From NCBI GenBank assembly GCA_963809815.1, contig CAWELM010000017.1:496001-560000 (forward strand): DNA of 64,000 nucleotides, read 5' to 3'. The translations under genes and the position numbers were made by a program. The DNA is from CAVVJA01 sp963809815. Its GTDB lineage: Bacteria; Actinomycetota; Actinomycetes; Mycobacteriales; Jatrophihabitantaceae. The first letter of the stretch is position 1; the number at the start of each line of letters is the position of its first letter. Of this stretch, positions 19,089-28,632 are shown one piece after another. A model generated the notes under the pieces. The model worked only from the letters and a program-made list of their open reading frames with translations. It did not search any database and was not told the DNA's origin.

Positions 19089-19868
19089 TTGGATCTCGGT
19101 TTGCGAGGCAAGCGAGTAGTGGTTACTGGCGCGGGCCGCGGCATCGGACTTGCCGTGGTGCGCGGCTTCGTCGCTGAAGGTGCGTATGTCACCGCCGGCT
19201 CGTTGAGAGTCAGCCCGGAGCTTGACGAATTGGCGCGCGGCGGCTCGGTAACGCCCGTCGAGGTCGATCTCGCCGATCCTTCGGGCCCGGGCCGTCTCGT
19301 CGACGCAGCGGGCGATCGCATCCACGTACTGGTCAACAACGTTGGCATCGCGCCGCCGAGACCAATGGGTTTCCTCACCGTGACCGACGAGATGTGGGAA
19401 ACCACCTGGAATCTGAACGTGATGGCCGCGGTCCGCACGACCCGGGCCGCGCTGCCGGTCATGCTCGAAACCGGTGCGGGTGCCGTCGTCAATACCGGCT
19501 CGGTGAACTCGCGGCTGGCCGACCCGCTCGTTATCGACTACTCGGCAGCTAAGGCCGCACTCGCGAACTTCGCCAAGTCGCTGTCGAAGGAATTCGGCCC
19601 GCGCGGTATCCGCGTCAATACGGTCGCACCCGGACCCGTCGCGACCGACTTGTGGCTGGGGCCGGACGGTGTAGCCGCCACAGTCAGCGCCGCCGGCAAC
19701 ATCGCGCCCGACGACGTCGCGGCCGGCGCAGCCCGGCAGATGGTGACTGGGCGATTCACCCGGCCGGAGGAAGTGGCCGACATCGTGTTGCTGCTGGCCA
19801 GCGATCGAACGGCCAACGTCACCGGCGCGGAATTCACTATCGACGGTGGGTTGCTGACCACGCTGTGA
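19089..19868 (+). CDS. Short-chain dehydrogenase/reductase
   Basis: 259 residues from a TTG at 19089 with GGAAGGA upstream; no better start fits the conserved N-terminus. Cofactor motif TGAGRGIG, NNVG loop, catalytic YSAAK and C-terminal DGG motif are all intact, so this is a classical NAD(P)-dependent SDR. It is convergent with the enoyl-CoA hydratase gene. The substrate is unknown. Confidence 0.9.
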   Translation: MDLGLRGKRVVVTGAGRGIGLAVVRGFVAEGAYVTAGSLRVSPELDELARGGSVTPVEVDLADPSGPGRLVDAAGDRIHVLVNNVGIAPPRPMGFLTVTDEMWETTWNLNVMAAVRTTRAALPVMLETGAGAVVNTGSVNSRLADPLVIDYSAAKAALANFAKSLSKEFGPRGIRVNTVAPGPVATDLWLGPDGVAATVSAAGNIAPDDVAAGAARQMVTGRFTRPEEVADIVLLLASDRTANVTGAEFTIDGGLLTTL

Positions 19869-19895
19869 CCCACCGGCCGGTCAGAGCTTTCCCAG

Positions 19896-20726
19896 TCACA
19901 GCGATCCGATCCGATCCCCGAGGTCGAGTTCGAGCGGGCCCCGGGTCTGCAGCCCCTGCGCGAACAAAGTTGCCGCGCGAGCCTGGACCGTGTCCGAGCG
20001 GACGAGTTGCTGGAACCTCCGGGCGTCGGCGCGGATCGCGTCCGCGCCGGGCAAGGTCAGTTCGTTGAGCACCCGCTTGGTGGATCTCACCGCTTCGGCC
20101 GGGAAGGACGCGATACGTCGTGCGAGTCGCGCCACGAACGCGTCGAGTTCGCCATCGGGCAAAGCCCGGTTGATCCAGCCGTACCGTTCAGCTTCGTCCG
20201 CGTCCAAGTCGTCCGCACCGAGAATCACCTCCATCGCTCGACCCCGCCCGAGCAGCCGGCCTAGGTGTTGCACCCCGCCGGCTCCCGGGGACGCACCGAA
20301 ACCGATCTCCGGCTGACCCATTACCGCGTTCTCCCGCGCGGCGAAGCGCATATCACACGCCAGCGCCAGTTCGCTGCCCGCACCGCGGGCCCGGCCGCGT
20401 ATCTTCGCGATCGTTACGACCGGCAGCTCGCTGAGCTTGTGCCAGAGCATGCCCAGCGACGCGTCGTCCGGCCCGCCGGCCCTAGCCGCTTCGGCGGTGT
20501 ACTCCGCGACCTTGGTCAGGTCGACGTGCGGCACGAAATACTCCGGGTCGGCGCTCTCCAACACCATGACCCGAACGCCCTCATCGGCAGTCAGTTCGCT
20601 CAGCAGGGCCACGAAGTCCCGCACCAGTTCCGGTCCGATGAGGTTCATCGGTGGCGCGTCGATCACGATACGAACAACGCCCTCGTCGGTCTGGGCCACG
20701 CGCAGCGTGCGGTACGTATCGGTCAT
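19896..20726 (-). CDS. Enoyl-CoA hydratase/isomerase family protein
   Basis: 276 residues of the crotonase fold: RGRARGAGSELALACDMRFA forms the oxyanion/CoA-binding loop, and GQPEIGFGASPGAGG the active-site region. The usual catalytic Glu positions are partly represented (PEIGFGASPGAGG), so hydratase activity is plausible but not certain. Acts on acyl-CoA thioesters in beta-oxidation-like or aromatic pathways. It is divergent from the SDR gene starting at 20916. Confidence 0.88.
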   Translation of the reverse strand: MTDTYRTLRVAQTDEGVVRIVIDAPPMNLIGPELVRDFVALLSELTADEGVRVMVLESADPEYFVPHVDLTKVAEYTAEAARAGGPDDASLGMLWHKLSELPVVTIAKIRGRARGAGSELALACDMRFAARENAVMGQPEIGFGASPGAGGVQHLGRLLGRGRAMEVILGADDLDADEAERYGWINRALPDGELDAFVARLARRIASFPAEAVRSTKRVLNELTLPGADAIRADARRFQQLVRSDTVQARAATLFAQGLQTRGPLELDLGDRIGSL

Positions 20727-20915
20727 CGCCGACTCCTCCGCTCGACGGCTCTCGGTTCACGATCGCTGGTTCTGACCGCTACGTTGTTATATCGCTGATT
20801 ACCGAGGCCCGCGCCGAGAAACTGCGTGACCCAAGAAAGTGGCCGGGGCTGCTCCCCGCCGTGCCAGCCCCGCAGCCGTCTCGATCAGCGGACGGAACCC
20901 GCACAGGAGGCAGTC

Positions 20916-21665
20916 ATGACCCCCCCAAACGCCCGGTCAACCTTCCGCGAACCGCAGTTGCTCGGCCAGACTGTTCTTCTGATCGGCGGGAGTGCCGGCA
21001 TCGGTCTCGAAACCGCTCGACGCGCCCGCAGCGAGGGCGCCAACCTCGTCCTTGTCGGGCGCGATCCTGACCGTCTCGAACGTGCGGCCGCGGACGTCGA
21101 CGCACGTAGCACCGCCGCCTTCGACGCTACCGATTCGGCCCGCCTCGACTCGTTCTTCACTGAGCTGCCGGAGCCGGTCCACCACGTGCTGGTCACGGCC
21201 GGTACCAATTACTACGCGCGACTGGCCGACCTGGACTTCACGCGAGCACGTGGTCTGATCGAAGATCATCTCTTGCTACCGCTGCGCGTCGCCCGAGCCT
21301 CGGTCGGCAAGGTGGAACCGGCGGGAACCCTGCTGTTCATGGGCGGCTCCGACCCGCGTCCCGGCCTCGGCTCGGTGCTTCCGGGCGCCATCAGCGCGGC
21401 ACTGCCCGTGCTCATCGCCAACCTCGCGCTCGAGCTCGCACCGGTCCGGGTCAACCTCATCGCCGCCGGCTTCGTCGACACCTCTTTGTCCGCCCGGCTG
21501 CTCGGCGACGACCTCGACCAGCGCCGCCACGAGCTGCGCGCGACGCTCCCGATCAGGCGCGTCGTCGGACCTGAGGATGTCGCCGCGCTGGCCGTCCACA
21601 TCATGACGAACACCGCCGTGACCGGCGCGACGTACGACATTGACGGTGGTCAGCGCCTCAGCTAA
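20916..21665 (+). CDS. Atypical SDR-family oxidoreductase lacking the catalytic Tyr
   Basis: 249 residues; ATG with AGGAGG upstream. The Rossmann motif IGGSAGIG and DGG end are normal. The segment after MGGSDPRPGLG, where SDRs have YxxxK, reads GAISAALPV with no Tyr or Lys. It therefore belongs to the divergent SDR group without the classical catalytic residues; catalytic chemistry may differ or be lost. It is followed 50 bases later by the tandem SnoaL gene on the same strand. Confidence 0.85.
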   Translation: MTPPNARSTFREPQLLGQTVLLIGGSAGIGLETARRARSEGANLVLVGRDPDRLERAAADVDARSTAAFDATDSARLDSFFTELPEPVHHVLVTAGTNYYARLADLDFTRARGLIEDHLLLPLRVARASVGKVEPAGTLLFMGGSDPRPGLGSVLPGAISAALPVLIANLALELAPVRVNLIAAGFVDTSLSARLLGDDLDQRRHELRATLPIRRVVGPEDVAALAVHIMTNTAVTGATYDIDGGQRLS

Positions 21666-21715
21666 GCCTCTCCGTGGCCCAACCGGAAGAATCCTCAGTT
21701 GTGTAGGGGGTCGTG

Positions 21716-22549
21716 ATGCCGTGGTTTCCAGAATTCGCCAGTGCTGCGGAGATGGTGCGCCGCCAGACTCGGATCGAAGGTCGGACCGATCCGGTCCGGC
21801 AGTACCTCACCGCGCTGAACCGAGGCGATTCCGGCGCTCTGGAAGAGGTGTGGCCGGGCCACGTGGTGGTCAACGACCCGCACGCCGGCGAGGTTCGAGG
21901 CCACCGGCAGCTACGGCAGTTCGTTCGGCGGAGTCAGGCCGCCCTGGCCGAGCGCCACGCACGGGTCGAGACGATGGCCTCCTGGGTTGTCGGGGACCGG
22001 GCCGTCGTCGAATTGCTGGCGCACCTGGCCGATGACGCCGGGCAGCAGATTGCCTGGCCGGTGGCGGTCGTCGCCGAGTCGTCCGACGATCGGTCGATCG
22101 TGTTCCGCTCTTACTTCAGCCGGCGGTCGATGGACGGACAGCGCCACGTCCGGTCCCCCATCCTCGAGCGTGGTCCCGGGCACCCCAGTGATGTCATCGG
22201 CCGCTACGAGGCCGCGCTGGCGGCGGGGGACGCCGAGGCGCTGCTACGCACCTTTGCGCCGGATGGGTACTACCGCGAGCCGGCCGGTGCGCACTACACC
22301 CACCGGGGCCGGGCTGAGCTCCGTTCGTTCTTCCGCCTGTGCTTCAGCGCCGGCGGCGGCATCGTCCTGGAGAACTGCGCCGTGACCGACGACAGCATGC
22401 ATTGCGCGGTGGAATACAACTGCCTCCGCTGGGGCAGTCACGACTTGCCACCTCAGGCCGGGATCGCGATCTACGAGCGAGGCCCGGACGGACTGCTGGC
22501 TGCGGCCCGCGTTTATGACGACGTCGATCCACCGATCGGACACGACTGA
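21716..22549 (+). CDS. Tandem SnoaL-like (NTF2-fold) protein
   Basis: 277 residues; ATG at 21716 has AGGGGG five bases before it (GTG at 21713 is the alternative). Two consecutive NTF2-like domains: the first from VRQYLTALNRGDSGALEEVW to about residue 140, the second from VIGRYEAALAAGDAEALLRTF to the end. Both have the N-terminal helix-plus-cone wording of SnoaL cyclases and steroid isomerases. It is in line with the atypical SDR, so both may act on the same ketone or epoxide. The substrate is not known. Confidence 0.85.
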   Translation: MPWFPEFASAAEMVRRQTRIEGRTDPVRQYLTALNRGDSGALEEVWPGHVVVNDPHAGEVRGHRQLRQFVRRSQAALAERHARVETMASWVVGDRAVVELLAHLADDAGQQIAWPVAVVAESSDDRSIVFRSYFSRRSMDGQRHVRSPILERGPGHPSDVIGRYEAALAAGDAEALLRTFAPDGYYREPAGAHYTHRGRAELRSFFRLCFSAGGGIVLENCAVTDDSMHCAVEYNCLRWGSHDLPPQAGIAIYERGPDGLLAAARVYDDVDPPIGHD

Positions 22550-22560
22550 GGCGAAAAGAC

Positions 22561-22593
22561 CTCGACCGCCCGGGTCTTCACCGAGCGGTCGAG
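22561..22593. terminator. Bidirectional hairpin terminator
   Basis: CTCGACCGC (22561-22569) and GCGGTCGAG (22585-22593) are exact complements around a 15-base loop, placed between the convergent SnoaL and protease genes. An A-run (AAAAGAC) on the left side becomes U-rich in the minus-strand transcript. Confidence 0.7.
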
Positions 22594-22616
22594 ATCCGTG
22601 ATGTGCGATGTAGCTG

Positions 22617-24323
22617 CTAGTGGCCCGCTCCATCCGTCGCATCGAACTGGCTCGGTGGCGCCCAGTAGCCGGCGGGCTGTGGGGCCGGAGCGGCGAAGGG
22701 CTGCTGCTGTGGGAAGGCCGTCTGACCGGCAAACCCGACCGGCTGGGATGGCATTGGCGACCAACCAGCTCCCTCCGAGACGAGGTCGTTGGATGGCATA
22801 TCCGTGGGTATTGCGGCCTGTTCACGGACCCGGGAGCGACGTCGCCGGATCATGATCAGAGTCGCGGCTGCGACCACGATGACAAGTGCGCCGGCTGCGC
22901 CAAGGATCAGATACACCGTCGGGAAGCCATCCGGCGTCCGGTCTCGTCCTGCGCTGATGGCGACCTGACTGTCGCTGATGAAATGACCCGCGTATGGGTG
23001 GCCTGGGTAGAGATTCTGCGCCTGCTGGAATCCCGTCAATGCGGCCTTGTAGTGCTGGCGATCGAAGTCGTCAACGGCAGCGTTGTAGCGCTGGCTGGTC
23101 AGACTCATCGCCGGCTTGACGTTGTGCTCGTTGAGGATGCTTTGGATGACGCTTGCGGCGATGAAGAAGTTCTGGCCTTGAGCTTGGGTGCCACTGTTGG
23201 CGTCGACGGCGGCCGCGGACACGAGCCCGACGACTACGCCATTGGAGCTCAGCGCCGGCCCGCCGGAATTGCCCGGAGTGATCGGAGCCTGCGACTGAAG
23301 AATGGCCGTGCCCTGGTCCGTTGTCTTGATCGCAGTGACCTGCCCCGACGTGGTTGTCGGCTGCAGCTGCGAGTCCTGCGACGTTGCCGCGAAGAACGTC
23401 GACGCGGCCGGGTAACCGTCGACGTAAATGGTGTCGCCCTGGTGAATGTCGGCGTCTGTGCCAATTGGAATTGTCGGGTAATTGGTCGTGTTGCCACCCA
23501 GTTTCACGATCGCGACGTCCCGACCCGGGTAGGCGGCGCCCTGACCGATCACGGTGACCGGAACGCCCTTGGCCGTCTTGTCGAAGCCGGCCACGGCCAC
23601 ACCGAGCTGAGCAAATCGGGTGATCTGCTGGTCCGTTAGTGACATGCGCTTGGCCTGCCAGCCCAGGATCGCTTCGGTGAATTCCTTCGCCTGATCACCG
23701 GTCAGCTGATCGAATAGGGCACGGTTGGATGCGGCCACCTTGCGCGCCTCTTGCTCAAGCCCGAACTCGGCGAACTGCTCCCGAACCTCGGCCGGATCCG
23801 GAGACGTCACGTGAGCCGCCGTCACGACGTAACCATCCGGCGTCACGATGAACCCAGTGCCATACGAGGACAGCTTGGACGTGAACTGATCCACTGCGCC
23901 GGCCGAGAGGTACCGGTCTGGGTTCTTCTCGATCAGCCTCAGCAGCTCGGAGGTGATACTTGTCGTATCCGTTCCGATCTGCCCGGTGGCCGCCTCCCGG
24001 ACCGCAATGCCCGTGAGTTCCTGAATGGCGGACTGAGAAAGCTGCGGCTGTGGCACCTGAATTGTTGCCGTGAGGTCTGTCCCGACCAGGACCACCGCGG
24101 GATCGGTCTTCGCTGACAACGCGCCAGTCGACCCGGGTTGCGGCGCAGCGTCGGCCGTATCAGCGGAGATCCCCACAATTGCTGCAGATACCGCCGCGAC
24201 GACTGCCACCCCTAGCACGCCAGTGTGTTTTCGATTTCTCTTGCGTTCCCTTCGCGCTCGACGCCGCCGACTCAGGCGGACACGGCAGAAAAGAGCCGGC
24301 CATGGCACGCGAGATACGCCCAC
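22617..24323 (-). CDS. Membrane-anchored trypsin-like serine protease
   Basis: 568 residues from a GTG at 24323. A very basic N-terminus (RRRRARRERKRNRK) precedes a signal/anchor helix (about 35-57). The chymotrypsin-fold catalytic triad is visible: His171 in VVTAAHV, Asp269 in GRDVAIVKL, Ser353 in TPGNSGGP. A C-terminal helix (about 478-502) is followed by RRRRSR and a Pro/Gln-rich cytoplasmic tail. It probably works at the outer face of the membrane. The insertion between His and Asp is longer than in simple proteases. It follows the transporter permease gene by 42 bases, so it may be cotranscribed. Confidence 0.88.
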   Translation of the reverse strand: MGVSRVPWPALFCRVRLSRRRRARRERKRNRKHTGVLGVAVVAAVSAAIVGISADTADAAPQPGSTGALSAKTDPAVVLVGTDLTATIQVPQPQLSQSAIQELTGIAVREAATGQIGTDTTSITSELLRLIEKNPDRYLSAGAVDQFTSKLSSYGTGFIVTPDGYVVTAAHVTSPDPAEVREQFAEFGLEQEARKVAASNRALFDQLTGDQAKEFTEAILGWQAKRMSLTDQQITRFAQLGVAVAGFDKTAKGVPVTVIGQGAAYPGRDVAIVKLGGNTTNYPTIPIGTDADIHQGDTIYVDGYPAASTFFAATSQDSQLQPTTTSGQVTAIKTTDQGTAILQSQAPITPGNSGGPALSSNGVVVGLVSAAAVDANSGTQAQGQNFFIAASVIQSILNEHNVKPAMSLTSQRYNAAVDDFDRQHYKAALTGFQQAQNLYPGHPYAGHFISDSQVAISAGRDRTPDGFPTVYLILGAAGALVIVVAAATLIMIRRRRSRVREQAAIPTDMPSNDLVSEGAGWSPMPSQPVGFAGQTAFPQQQPFAAPAPQPAGYWAPPSQFDATDGAGH

Positions 24324-24365
24324 GGGTAGTAGGTGAGGGGCATCACAGGCATAGGTCCTACGGAA

Positions 24366-25181
24366 TTAGATGCGGCTGGACGCCGCGTCTTCGCCGGCGA
24401 GACGCAGCGCGAGCCAGACCGGGAGCACGGCGGCGATGATCAGCACGGCTGCAACGACGTTCACCACCGGGGCCTGATTGGGCCGGAAAAGATTGCCGAA
24501 GATCCAGATCGGAAGCGTTTGCACATCAGGACTGGACGTGAACGTCGTGACGACTATCTCGTCGAAGCTCAACCCGAAGGCCAGGAGGGCGCCGGCGAAC
24601 AGTGCGCTGCGTAGGTTCGGCAGGGTGACCATCCGGAACGTTTGCCAGCCGGTGGCACCGAGGTCGGCGGATGCCTCCTCGAGTGAGCCACTCATGCGTC
24701 GGAGCCGCGCCTGCACGTTGTTGAAGACGAGCACGATACAGAAGGTGGCATGCCCGATGATCACCGTGGTGAGCCCGAAACCGATGCCGAGCGGATCGAG
24801 CACCGTGCGAAACGCGGCATTGAGCGCGATTCCGGTGACGATTCCCGGCAAGGCGATCGGCAGGATCACCAGCAAGCTGATGGTCGATCGACCGAAGAAG
24901 TGATACCGCTGGACCGCGAAGGCCGCCATTGTGCCAAGGACCAGAGCGATTGCCGTTGCCCCGATAGCAGCCCGGACCGACGTGCCCAGCGCGCTCCGCG
25001 CGCCCTCGCTATGCCACGCGGCCCGCCACCAATCCAGCGTCAGACCGGTCGGGGGAAACCCGAATGTGCGTGACTTGTTGAAGGCGTTGAGCAGCACGAG
25101 CAGCAGCGGTAAGTAAAGAAAGGCCAGGCCGATCCAGGCCAGGACCCGGAGTGTCCATCGCAGCCCTGAGGGGAGTTCCAT
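24366..25181 (-). CDS. ABC permease, PotC type
   Basis: 271 residues with six predicted membrane helices and the EAA-type coupling motif (EEASADLGATGWQTF) typical of spermidine/putrescine-class permeases. Start ATG shares a base with the stop of the upstream permease. It forms a heterodimeric channel with the PotB-type permease in the importer encoded at 24366-28414. Confidence 0.92.
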   Translation of the reverse strand: MELPSGLRWTLRVLAWIGLAFLYLPLLLVLLNAFNKSRTFGFPPTGLTLDWWRAAWHSEGARSALGTSVRAAIGATAIALVLGTMAAFAVQRYHFFGRSTISLLVILPIALPGIVTGIALNAAFRTVLDPLGIGFGLTTVIIGHATFCIVLVFNNVQARLRRMSGSLEEASADLGATGWQTFRMVTLPNLRSALFAGALLAFGLSFDEIVVTTFTSSPDVQTLPIWIFGNLFRPNQAPVVNVVAAVLIIAAVLPVWLALRLAGEDAASSRI

Positions 25182-26104
25182 TAGACGTTCTCCAGCGCAC
25201 CGGTACGTCGCATCAGCAACAAATAAAGGACGATCGCGATGAGCGGTATCGTCGCAAGCGCCGCCGCCAGCGGCTGATTGTTGGCGGTCACCAGTTGCCC
25301 GTAGATCACATTGGCGAGCATCTGGGTCTTGCCGCCGACGATACCGACGGCGATGTAGTCACCGAGCGTCAACGAGAAAGTGAAGATCGACCCGGCCGCG
25401 ATCGCGGGAAACACCATCGGCAGGATGACGGATCGGATGGTCCGGTACGGGGAAGCGCCGAGATCGGAGCTGGCCTCCAACAGCGACCTGGGCACTCGCT
25501 CAAATCCGGCATAGATGGGAATCACCATGTACGGCAGCCAAAGGTAAGTCAGCGTGATGACTGTCGCGGCAAGCCCATAGCCCGGCGTGTAGCCGCCGGC
25601 CACCCAGCTCAGCGGGCCGTGGGGTGCCAGCAGGCTGCGCCATGCGTATGCCTTCACCAGATAGCTTGCCCACAAGGGCGTCAGCACGGCGACGACCAGG
25701 AGCTGCCGGATACCCGGGCGGGCCACTTTGCTCATATAGAACGCCATCGGGAATGCGATCAGCGCGTCCAGCACCGTGACCAGCAACGCGACCGAGATCG
25801 TCCGCACGGCCACGGTCCGGTAGAGCGACTGCGTGTAGACCTCGCGCACGTTGTCGAGTGAGTAGTTGTGCACGACGGCGCCGGTGAAGGAATCCGTCGT
25901 CCAAAAGGCGGACGCGAAGAGCACGCCGAGCGAACCGAGGTAGGCGACCACCAGCCAGAGCATCGGCGCACCCAACAGAAGAGCCAGCCGAGTCTTGCGC
26001 TTAGGCGCCAGGAAGGCCGAGATCTTGCCGCGCCGGTCGGACGCTGCACGTCCGACCGGCGCTTCGAGGGCTACCCCTTGATCTGCTGCCACTTGGTAAC
26101 CCAC
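25181..26104 (-). CDS. ABC permease, PotB type
   Basis: 307 residues from GTG 26104 (GTG 26092 also possible); both overlap the 3' end of the binding-protein gene. Six membrane helices and the coupling loop LEASSDLGASPYRT are visible, as in PotB/PotH. Overlaps on both sides point to tight translational coupling in the order ATPase, binding protein, PotB, PotC. Confidence 0.9.
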   Translation of the reverse strand: MGYQVAADQGVALEAPVGRAASDRRGKISAFLAPKRKTRLALLLGAPMLWLVVAYLGSLGVLFASAFWTTDSFTGAVVHNYSLDNVREVYTQSLYRTVAVRTISVALLVTVLDALIAFPMAFYMSKVARPGIRQLLVVAVLTPLWASYLVKAYAWRSLLAPHGPLSWVAGGYTPGYGLAATVITLTYLWLPYMVIPIYAGFERVPRSLLEASSDLGASPYRTIRSVILPMVFPAIAAGSIFTFSLTLGDYIAVGIVGGKTQMLANVIYGQLVTANNQPLAAALATIPLIAIVLYLLLMRRTGALENV

Positions 26105-27282
26105 TGGGCGTAGTCCGTGCAGTCGCTGCCGCCGCCGTTAACGCATTGCTTCTGCGGTGTCGTCCAGTAGTGGAGTTGATTCGAGTAGGACTGGTCCAGA
26201 GCGTGGTAGGTCTGGCAGAAGGTCTTGTCGGAGGTGTGCTGGCAGGCGAGCGTCTGGGCTGGCGCCTCACCGAAGTACTCGGCCACCTGTGCGTTTACGG
26301 ACGGCGACACGATGTAGTCCATCCACTTGTACATACAGTTCGGGTGCTTGGCCTTGGACGAGATCATCCAGGTGTCCGACCACCCGGTTGAGCCCTCCTT
26401 GGGAAGCACCGTCTTCACCTTGGTCTTGGCGCCGCCGTTGATCGTGTTGGCGATCACTTGCCAGGTCGTCCCGATCACCGACGTCCCGGACTCGAAGGCT
26501 TGTACCTCCTTGGTGTAATCCGCCCAGTACTCACTGATGTTCGCCTTCTGCTTTTCCAGCAGGGCAACCGCTGCGTCCAGCTGCGCCGAGGTGAGGGAAT
26601 AAGGATCCTTGATGCCAAGATTCGGCTGCGTAGCCATGAGGTAGAGCGCGGCATCTGCGATATAGATCGGCGAGTCATATGCCGTGACTTTCCCCTTGTA
26701 CTGGCCGCTCTTGTCGAACACCGCGGCCCAGGAGTCCTGGGTGCCAGTCACTGAGCTCGGATTCCACATCAGCAGGTTGGCGCCCCAGCCGTGCGGAATC
26801 CCGTACATCTGTCCGTTGACGGAGTTCCACTTGCCGTTCTTGAGGAACGCGGAGATCGTCTTGTAGTTGGGCACCAAATCGGTGTTCACCGGCGCGACGT
26901 CGCCCGCGTATATCAGCCGCAAGGTGGCGTCGCCCGACGCGGACACACCGTCGTACTGGCCGGTGCGCATGAGCTGAACCATCTCGTCGGACGTGTTGCC
27001 GATCTTGACGTTGACCTTGCACCCGGTTTGCTGCTCGAACGGATGAACCCAATCGACCTTCGGATCGTTCTGCCCACTCTCCGCATAGCCAGCCCAGGCG
27101 ATGATATTGAGTGCGCCTTCGCCAGCGCCGACTGACGTGGCCATGGGAACGGAGGGGGGGTTCTGCCCAGATGCAGCCTGCCCGCCGCTGCTGCTTTTGC
27201 TCGAACTGCTACAGGCCACCACGACGACGGCCACTGCGGCGGCGGCGAGCGCCGTTCCGACGCGGCCAAGCGCGACTCTCAT
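26071..27282 (-). CDS. Lipoprotein substrate-binding protein, spermidine/putrescine type
   Basis: 403 residues. Type II signal peptide: hydrophobic stretch, then VVVVACSSSS with the lipobox Cys at about 24. The mature part begins NIIAWAGYAE and has the PotD-like pattern of family 1/8 binding proteins (QTGCKVNVKIGNTSDEMVQLM; YGIPHGWGANLLMWN). Four Cys in the C-terminal third may form disulfides. The ligand may be a polyamine or another small cation; it cannot be fixed from sequence. Confidence 0.9.
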   Translation of the reverse strand: MRVALGRVGTALAAAAVAVVVVACSSSSKSSSGGQAASGQNPPSVPMATSVGAGEGALNIIAWAGYAESGQNDPKVDWVHPFEQQTGCKVNVKIGNTSDEMVQLMRTGQYDGVSASGDATLRLIYAGDVAPVNTDLVPNYKTISAFLKNGKWNSVNGQMYGIPHGWGANLLMWNPSSVTGTQDSWAAVFDKSGQYKGKVTAYDSPIYIADAALYLMATQPNLGIKDPYSLTSAQLDAAVALLEKQKANISEYWADYTKEVQAFESGTSVIGTTWQVIANTINGGAKTKVKTVLPKEGSTGWSDTWMISSKAKHPNCMYKWMDYIVSPSVNAQVAEYFGEAPAQTLACQHTSDKTFCQTYHALDQSYSNQLHYWTTPQKQCVNGGGSDCTDYAQWVTKWQQIKG

Positions 27283-27337
27283 CTGTCTGCTCCTTGGGGT
27301 TGATGCCCGGTGTAGCGGGGCGGGGGAGGATTAGGAC

Positions 27338-28414
27338 TCATGCGTTAATGGTTCGGGCAGCGGCTCGATCCCAGGCAAGTACCACACTGTCGCCGCGCTG
27401 CCATCCGGAACTGATCTGTGCGCTGTTCAGCTGCACCGCGGTCATAGACGGGCCGACGTCGGTATCGACCACAATGCGGGTTTGCGCGCCTGCATAGACG
27501 ATTTCTCGTATTCGTCCGGCAACTGTGACATCGCCGGGTTCACTCAGCGCATCAGTCTCAGGGTGAACCCGAACCTTCTCCGGACGAACGACGAATGCGC
27601 CGGACTCGTGATAGATCGCTTCCGCAGCCGCACCGCTGGCTATGTTCGAGGTACCCACGAAGCCGGCGACAAACGCCGTCGCCGGAGACTCGTAAACCTC
27701 GGCGGCCGGCCCTACCTGCTCGACCCGGCCCGCGTTGAACACCGCAAGTCGATCGCACAGCGTCAGCGCCTCGTCCTGGTCGTGCGTCACGAAGACAAAC
27801 GTGATGCCGACATCGCGCTGAATCGCCTTGAGTTCCAGCTGCATCTGTTCGCGCAACTTGAGGTCGAGAGCACCGAGCGGTTCGTCCAGTAGCAACACGC
27901 GCGGACGATTCACGAGCGCCCTGGCCAAGGCGACGCGCTGCCGCTGGCCGCCGGATAGCTCCGACGGCCTTCGCGTCTCGTAGCCCGCGAGGCGCACCAT
28001 GTCCAGTGCGGCGCCAACCCGCCGGGTTCGCTCGCCCCGAGCAATTCGCCTGACCCGTAAGGGGTAGCTCACGTTCTCCGCCACCGTCATATGCGGGAAC
28101 AGGGCGTAGTCCTGGAACACCGTGTTCACATTTCGACGGAATGGCGGCACCTTCGTCGTGTCGACTCCTGCGAGCTCGATCCTGCCTGCCGTCGGCGCCT
28201 CGAATCCGGCGATGAGCCGCAGCACGGTCGTCTTGCCGGAGCCCGACGGGCCCAGGAGTGCGAAGAACTCGCCTCGCGCAATGTCGAGGTCGAGGTTGTC
28301 CACGGCGACGACCGAACCGAACGTCTTGCGGACAGCCCGCAGCGTGATATCGGGCGGAGACGCTACCGACGCGGCGGCCTCCAACACATTCTGCTCCTGG
28401 CTACCGAAGGTCAT
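27338..28414 (-). CDS. ABC ATPase, PotA type
   Basis: 358 residues from the ATG at 28414, with GGAG five bases before it. Walker A GPSGSGKTT, signature LSGGQRQR, Walker B VLLLDEPLGALD, switch His in FVTHD, and a C-terminal TOBE-like regulatory domain. First gene of the importer operon; it energises the PotB/PotC-type permeases. Confidence 0.95.
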   Translation of the reverse strand: MTFGSQEQNVLEAAASVASPPDITLRAVRKTFGSVVAVDNLDLDIARGEFFALLGPSGSGKTTVLRLIAGFEAPTAGRIELAGVDTTKVPPFRRNVNTVFQDYALFPHMTVAENVSYPLRVRRIARGERTRRVGAALDMVRLAGYETRRPSELSGGQRQRVALARALVNRPRVLLLDEPLGALDLKLREQMQLELKAIQRDVGITFVFVTHDQDEALTLCDRLAVFNAGRVEQVGPAAEVYESPATAFVAGFVGTSNIASGAAAEAIYHESGAFVVRPEKVRVHPETDALSEPGDVTVAGRIREIVYAGAQTRIVVDTDVGPSMTAVQLNSAQISSGWQRGDSVVLAWDRAAARTINA

Positions 28415-28632
28415 AGATCTCCGTCTCTGCAACAGGCATGTCACTCTCCGAGGAGCCTGCTGCGGGGCTCGCCGTGCGCAGAATATAGACCCATACTCGG
28501 CACGCTCCTGGGCGTCGAATCTGCGACGTCCCCGTCATGGGTGAAATGCACCGTTCCGCGTAGCCGGAAGCTAGCAGCTCCGCCGCCCCGGTAGCCCACC
28601 TGGCGATGCCGACGCTGACCAACGAGCGAACG

